Assembly: GCF_036567905.1 (NCBI RefSeq)
Contig: NZ_DATCTO010000098.1
Coordinates: forward strand, 1-37,059
Direction of reading: 5' to 3'
Length of the DNA: 37,059 bases
From: Candidatus Binatus sp.
GTDB taxonomy: Bacteria > Desulfobacterota > Binatia > Binatales > Binataceae
Part shown: in pieces, positions 35,088 through 37,059 of the stretch
Layout of the letters: every line of letters starts with the position of its first letter
How positions within the stretch are numbered: position 1 is the first letter of the stretch
Position numbers and translations under genes: made by a program
Notes under the pieces: generated by a model
Databases searched by the model: none
What the model was told of the DNA's origin: nothing
The model's input: the letters and a program-made list of their open reading frames with translations, nothing else

Positions 35088-35842
35088 TGCCACCGCGTTA
35101 TGGAAAGCTCGATCTGGCTGCGTGGGCCAAGTCGGCGCCCGCGATCAACGGCTACAAAACCGAGCCGTGGATCCTCAAGGGCGCGCGAATCGTCACGCTC
35201 AATATGGAGATCGATGACGATCCCGCGGACAACTTGCTCCCGGCCACGATGCATCCGTCGATTCCGGAGTACGCAACTTTCTGCGTCACCAATTATCCCG
35301 ACAGCCCCGTCGGCCCGTTCTCGATTGCCGAGCTGCGCGTCTCGGGCCGCACCGGCGTTCGTCCGCGCGGCTTCGTGTTGCGCAGTTTCTGCGACAATGA
35401 AAATGCGCGCCGCGAGTTGGCTGCACGATGGGGATATCCAACGGTCGCGGGCGAGGTGAAGCTCTCTATCCGCCACGACCGGGTGGTTGCCCATGCCAGC
35501 GCCGGCGGCAAGCCGGTGCTCGAATGCGAGCTGCTCGATCGCGACGTGATCTCCGGCGGCGATATCCAGTACATCGCGAGCATGCATCTGGCCCGCAACC
35601 ACGACGACGGCAAACTGGTTCTCGTGCAAGTCGATCCCGAGTTCACCTTCTCGAAGGCGGAGCGCGGCAAACCGCGGGTTATCCTGCTCGACAACGACGC
35701 GTTTGGCGCTGGCGCCAATCTGCGCCTCGCCAATCCGATTTCCGCAACCTTCACGACCGCCGACGTGACGCTGCCGAAGATTCGCTACATCTGCAATCCC
35801 GAGTTGCCCGCGATGCAGGGTACGACCAAAGTCGCCGCCTGA
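35087..35842 (+). CDS. acetoacetate-decarboxylase-fold protein
   Basis: A 251-residue ADC-superfamily protein: the middle stretch SPVGPFSIAELRVSGRTGVRPRGFVLRSFCDNENARRELAARWGYP carries the family's 'GPY-x-E' like core and the RE-x-WGYP motif. In classical ADC the next residues are PKK, with the Schiff-base lysine; here they are PTVAGEVK, so that lysine seems to be missing or shifted. It may therefore be an aldolase/dehydratase-like or lyase-like member rather than a decarboxylase. It has AGGAGG six bases before the ATG and overlaps the luciferase-like gene by one base. Confidence 0.75.
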   Translation: MPPRYGKLDLAAWAKSAPAINGYKTEPWILKGARIVTLNMEIDDDPADNLLPATMHPSIPEYATFCVTNYPDSPVGPFSIAELRVSGRTGVRPRGFVLRSFCDNENARRELAARWGYPTVAGEVKLSIRHDRVVAHASAGGKPVLECELLDRDVISGGDIQYIASMHLARNHDDGKLVLVQVDPEFTFSKAERGKPRVILLDNDAFGAGANLRLANPISATFTTADVTLPKIRYICNPELPAMQGTTKVAA

Positions 35843-35854
35843 ATCGATTCCGCT

Positions 35855-35909
35855 CCTCTCGGTCATCCCGAGCGGAGTCTGCGGAGCCGAGGCACCCCGG
35901 ATCTTCTCC
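35855..35909. repeat. possible interspersed repeat of the 'TCATCCCGAGCG' type
   Basis: The sequence GGTCATCCCGAGCGGAG followed by GCGGAGCCGAGG resembles intergenic repeats recalled from many soil bacteria. Only one copy is present here, so the assignment rests on memory and not on comparison. Confidence 0.35.
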
Positions 35910-35959
35910 TTCCTGTTTCCCGCGCGCGCCACTTCGCACTTGTGCTAATTAGCAAACCC

Positions 35960-36420
35960 ATGCCGGAACCCTGGCGCTTCGAAAAAATCACTCTCAAGAG
36001 CGGGCTCACGATGCGAATCGCCCGCGCCGGCGCAATTATGCGGCGCTCGTCAATGCGCTGCGAGGCACGACGCTTCAGAAAAACGTCTTCAGCGAAAACG
36101 ATCTCGACTACTTCCGCGCCGCCTTTCGCAATCCCTATTCGCTGACCGCCGCGATCAACTACTATCGCGCGAACTTCCGCACCGGCTTCATGGCCAGTCC
36201 CGGCTCCAACCCATGGATCGACCGGAAGATCTCGGCGCCCACGCTTTTGATCTGGGGCGAGCAGGATTTCGCACTCGGGAAGGAACTGACCTACGGGATG
36301 GAGGGGCTGTTCACCGGTCCATTTGAGATCAAGTACATCGCGGACTCCAGCCATTGGGTGCAGAATGAGAAGCCCGAGTTGGTGAATCAGTACGTCCGCG
36401 ATTTCCTCGATGGCCGGTAG
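35960..36420 (+). pseudogene. epoxide-hydrolase-like alpha/beta hydrolase, internally deleted
   Basis: The start MPEPWRFEKITLKSGLTMRIARAG (35960-36030) matches the N-terminus of such hydrolases. At about 36031 homology jumps to the C-terminal third in another frame: NYAALVNALRG, FRNPYSLTAAINYYRANFR, ISAPTLLIWGEQDFALG, DSSHWVQNEKPELVN, stop at 36420. About 150 residues including the oxyanion loop and the nucleophile elbow are gone, while the acid and the histidine regions remain. The deletion and frame change make it non-functional. A short product from an internal start is unlikely. Confidence 0.8.
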
Positions 36421-36458
36421 GTGAGCGTTCCGCGCCGTTGCCTCTTCCATCGCGTAGC

Positions 36459-36489
36459 CGCGAAAAGATGCGCTGCGCAGATTTTCGCG
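36459..36489. repeat. 31-base palindromic hairpin
   Basis: Arms CGCGAAAA and TTTTCGCG enclose GA mismatches on both sides and an inner TGCGC/GCGCA stem around one T. The two GA steps are placed so that they could form sheared pairs in RNA. It is 13 bases from REP R4. Confidence 0.7.
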
Positions 36490-36501
36490 TCTTCTCACTG
36501 C

Positions 36502-36533
36502 GGGTGCAGGGGCCGCAGCCCCTGCCGCCCACC
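36502..36533. repeat. REP-like palindrome R4, intact version of the IS110 target
   Basis: GGGTGCAGGGGCCGCAGCCCC... has arms GCAGGGGC/GCCCCTGC. Its reverse complement is identical to 1-26 joined to 1205-1210, so it shows what the IS110 target looked like before insertion. Confidence 0.88.
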
Positions 36534-36568
36534 GCGCAGGTGATTCTTCCTTCACGCCGTCGCCACGG

Positions 36569-36585
36569 CCAGGGGTCACCCCTGC
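36569..36585. repeat. REP-like palindrome R5, short copy
   Basis: CCAGGGGTCACCCCTGC keeps the central palindrome but has lost the GGGTGC shoulder. Confidence 0.65.
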
Positions 36586-36725
36586 TTTACACCGCTTCGC
36601 GCCGCGCTTATCTTAATTTCAGGATCGAAACGCCCCGGACGCCGCCTTTCTCACGGATCCCGGTCAAAATCCCGGATGGTCGTCTGTATAGGAGCTTCCC
36701 GGCAAATTCACAAGGAGGGGCTTTT

Positions 36726-37059
36726 ATGCCCACTAAATTGTATGTAGGCAATCTGGCCTACGCGGTTACGCAGGAAGACCTGGCAGAGCTGTTTGGGCAG
36801 GCGGGCAAGGTCGAGAGCGCGGTCGTCGTGTCCGACAAATTCTCGGGGCAGTCGCGCGGCTTCGGTTTCGTCGAGATGGCCGATGCGACCGAGGCGGCCA
36901 CCGCGATCCAGACACTCAATGACACCGACCTGAAGGGCCGAAAGATTAAGATTGACGAGGCTCGCGCCAGCACCGGTGGCCCGCGCGGCGGTGGCGGCGG
37001 CGGCGATCGCCGGCGTGGCGGCAGAGAGGGCGGTGGCGGCGGCGGAAATCGCAATCGCT
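36726..37059 (+). CDS. RRM-type RNA-binding protein, 3' end outside window
   Basis: The frame is open to the window end (111 codons). An RRM occupies residues about 3-80: RNP2 is KLYVGNLAY and RNP1 is RGFGFVEM. A Gly/Arg-rich tail follows (GGPRGGGGGGDRRRGGREGGGGGG), as in cyanobacterial and proteobacterial Rbp proteins that resemble eukaryotic glycine-rich RNA-binding proteins. ATG 36726 has a very strong AAGGAGGGG. Such proteins are usually single genes responding to cold or stress; that is family knowledge, not shown here. Confidence 0.92.
   Translation, partial: MPTKLYVGNLAYAVTQEDLAELFGQAGKVESAVVVSDKFSGQSRGFGFVEMADATEAATAIQTLNDTDLKGRKIKIDEARASTGGPRGGGGGGDRRRGGREGGGGGGNRNR

Larger units (their letters stand above)
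36421..36725. other. gene-free stretch with repeats, 305 bases
   Basis: It holds a strong hairpin at 36459-36489, REP-like palindromes R4 and R5, and the upstream region of the RRM gene with AAGGAGGGG before its ATG. No protein gene is supported. Confidence 0.6.

Overview
The window is about 37 kb of GC-rich bacterial chromosome. The genes point to a Gram-negative, probably aerobic soil or water bacterium: there are lipoproteins with lipoboxes, exported TPR and VWA proteins, several VOC-fold proteins, a luciferase-like flavin monooxygenase and an acetoacetate-decarboxylase-fold protein. The mix resembles Binatota or other 'deltaproteobacterial' soil metagenome assemblies, but this is inference; there is no rRNA or other marker here to place it. 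No tRNA, rRNA, CRISPR array, prophage or recognisable defence system was seen.

Layout. 1-1217: an intact IS110-family element (27-1204) inserted in a REP-like palindrome, with a readable bridge-RNA region. 1280-4744 (minus): exported methyltransferase-like protein, a 36-residue basic protein, a periplasmic beta-sandwich protein and a kelch-type lipoprotein. 5225-8762 (plus): a fused EutB-EutC ethanolamine ammonia-lyase, an NTF2-fold protein and a VOC protein. 8820-12678 (minus): an E1-like activating enzyme, a degenerate E1 partner and a HAD hydrolase, then cysC and sat (sulfate activation). 12988-16597 (plus): two paralogous lipoproteins from a tandem duplication that also copied the 3' end of asd, plus an NHL-repeat remnant. 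16647-19546 (minus): TrmJ-like RNA methyltransferase, helical small protein, alpha/beta hydrolase, asd. 19692-25366 (plus): metallophosphoesterase, double VOC protein, HAD hydrolase, TPR protein, methylmalonyl-CoA epimerase, FmdB-type zinc ribbon. 25384-26550 (minus): M20 amidohydrolase. 26826-28016 (plus): VWA protein. 28034-32413 (minus): histidine phosphatase, then behind a clear terminator the run nuoI, small membrane protein, thiC, rhodanese-MoeB/ThiF. 32583-35842 (plus): MFS carrier, luciferase-like monooxygenase coupled to an ADC-fold protein; then an epoxide-hydrolase pseudogene and the start of an RRM RNA-binding protein cut by the window end.

The most notable signals are: (1) the IS110 element, whose boundaries, core CT, junction promoter, bridge-RNA fold and guide matches to the interrupted REP can be read together; (2) an adjacent catalytic/non-catalytic E1 pair that divides the ATP site and the arginine finger between two proteins, as in eukaryotic heterodimeric E1 enzymes; (3) the single-chain EutBC; (4) the lipoprotein/asd tandem duplication; (5) a family of REP-like hairpins scattered between genes.
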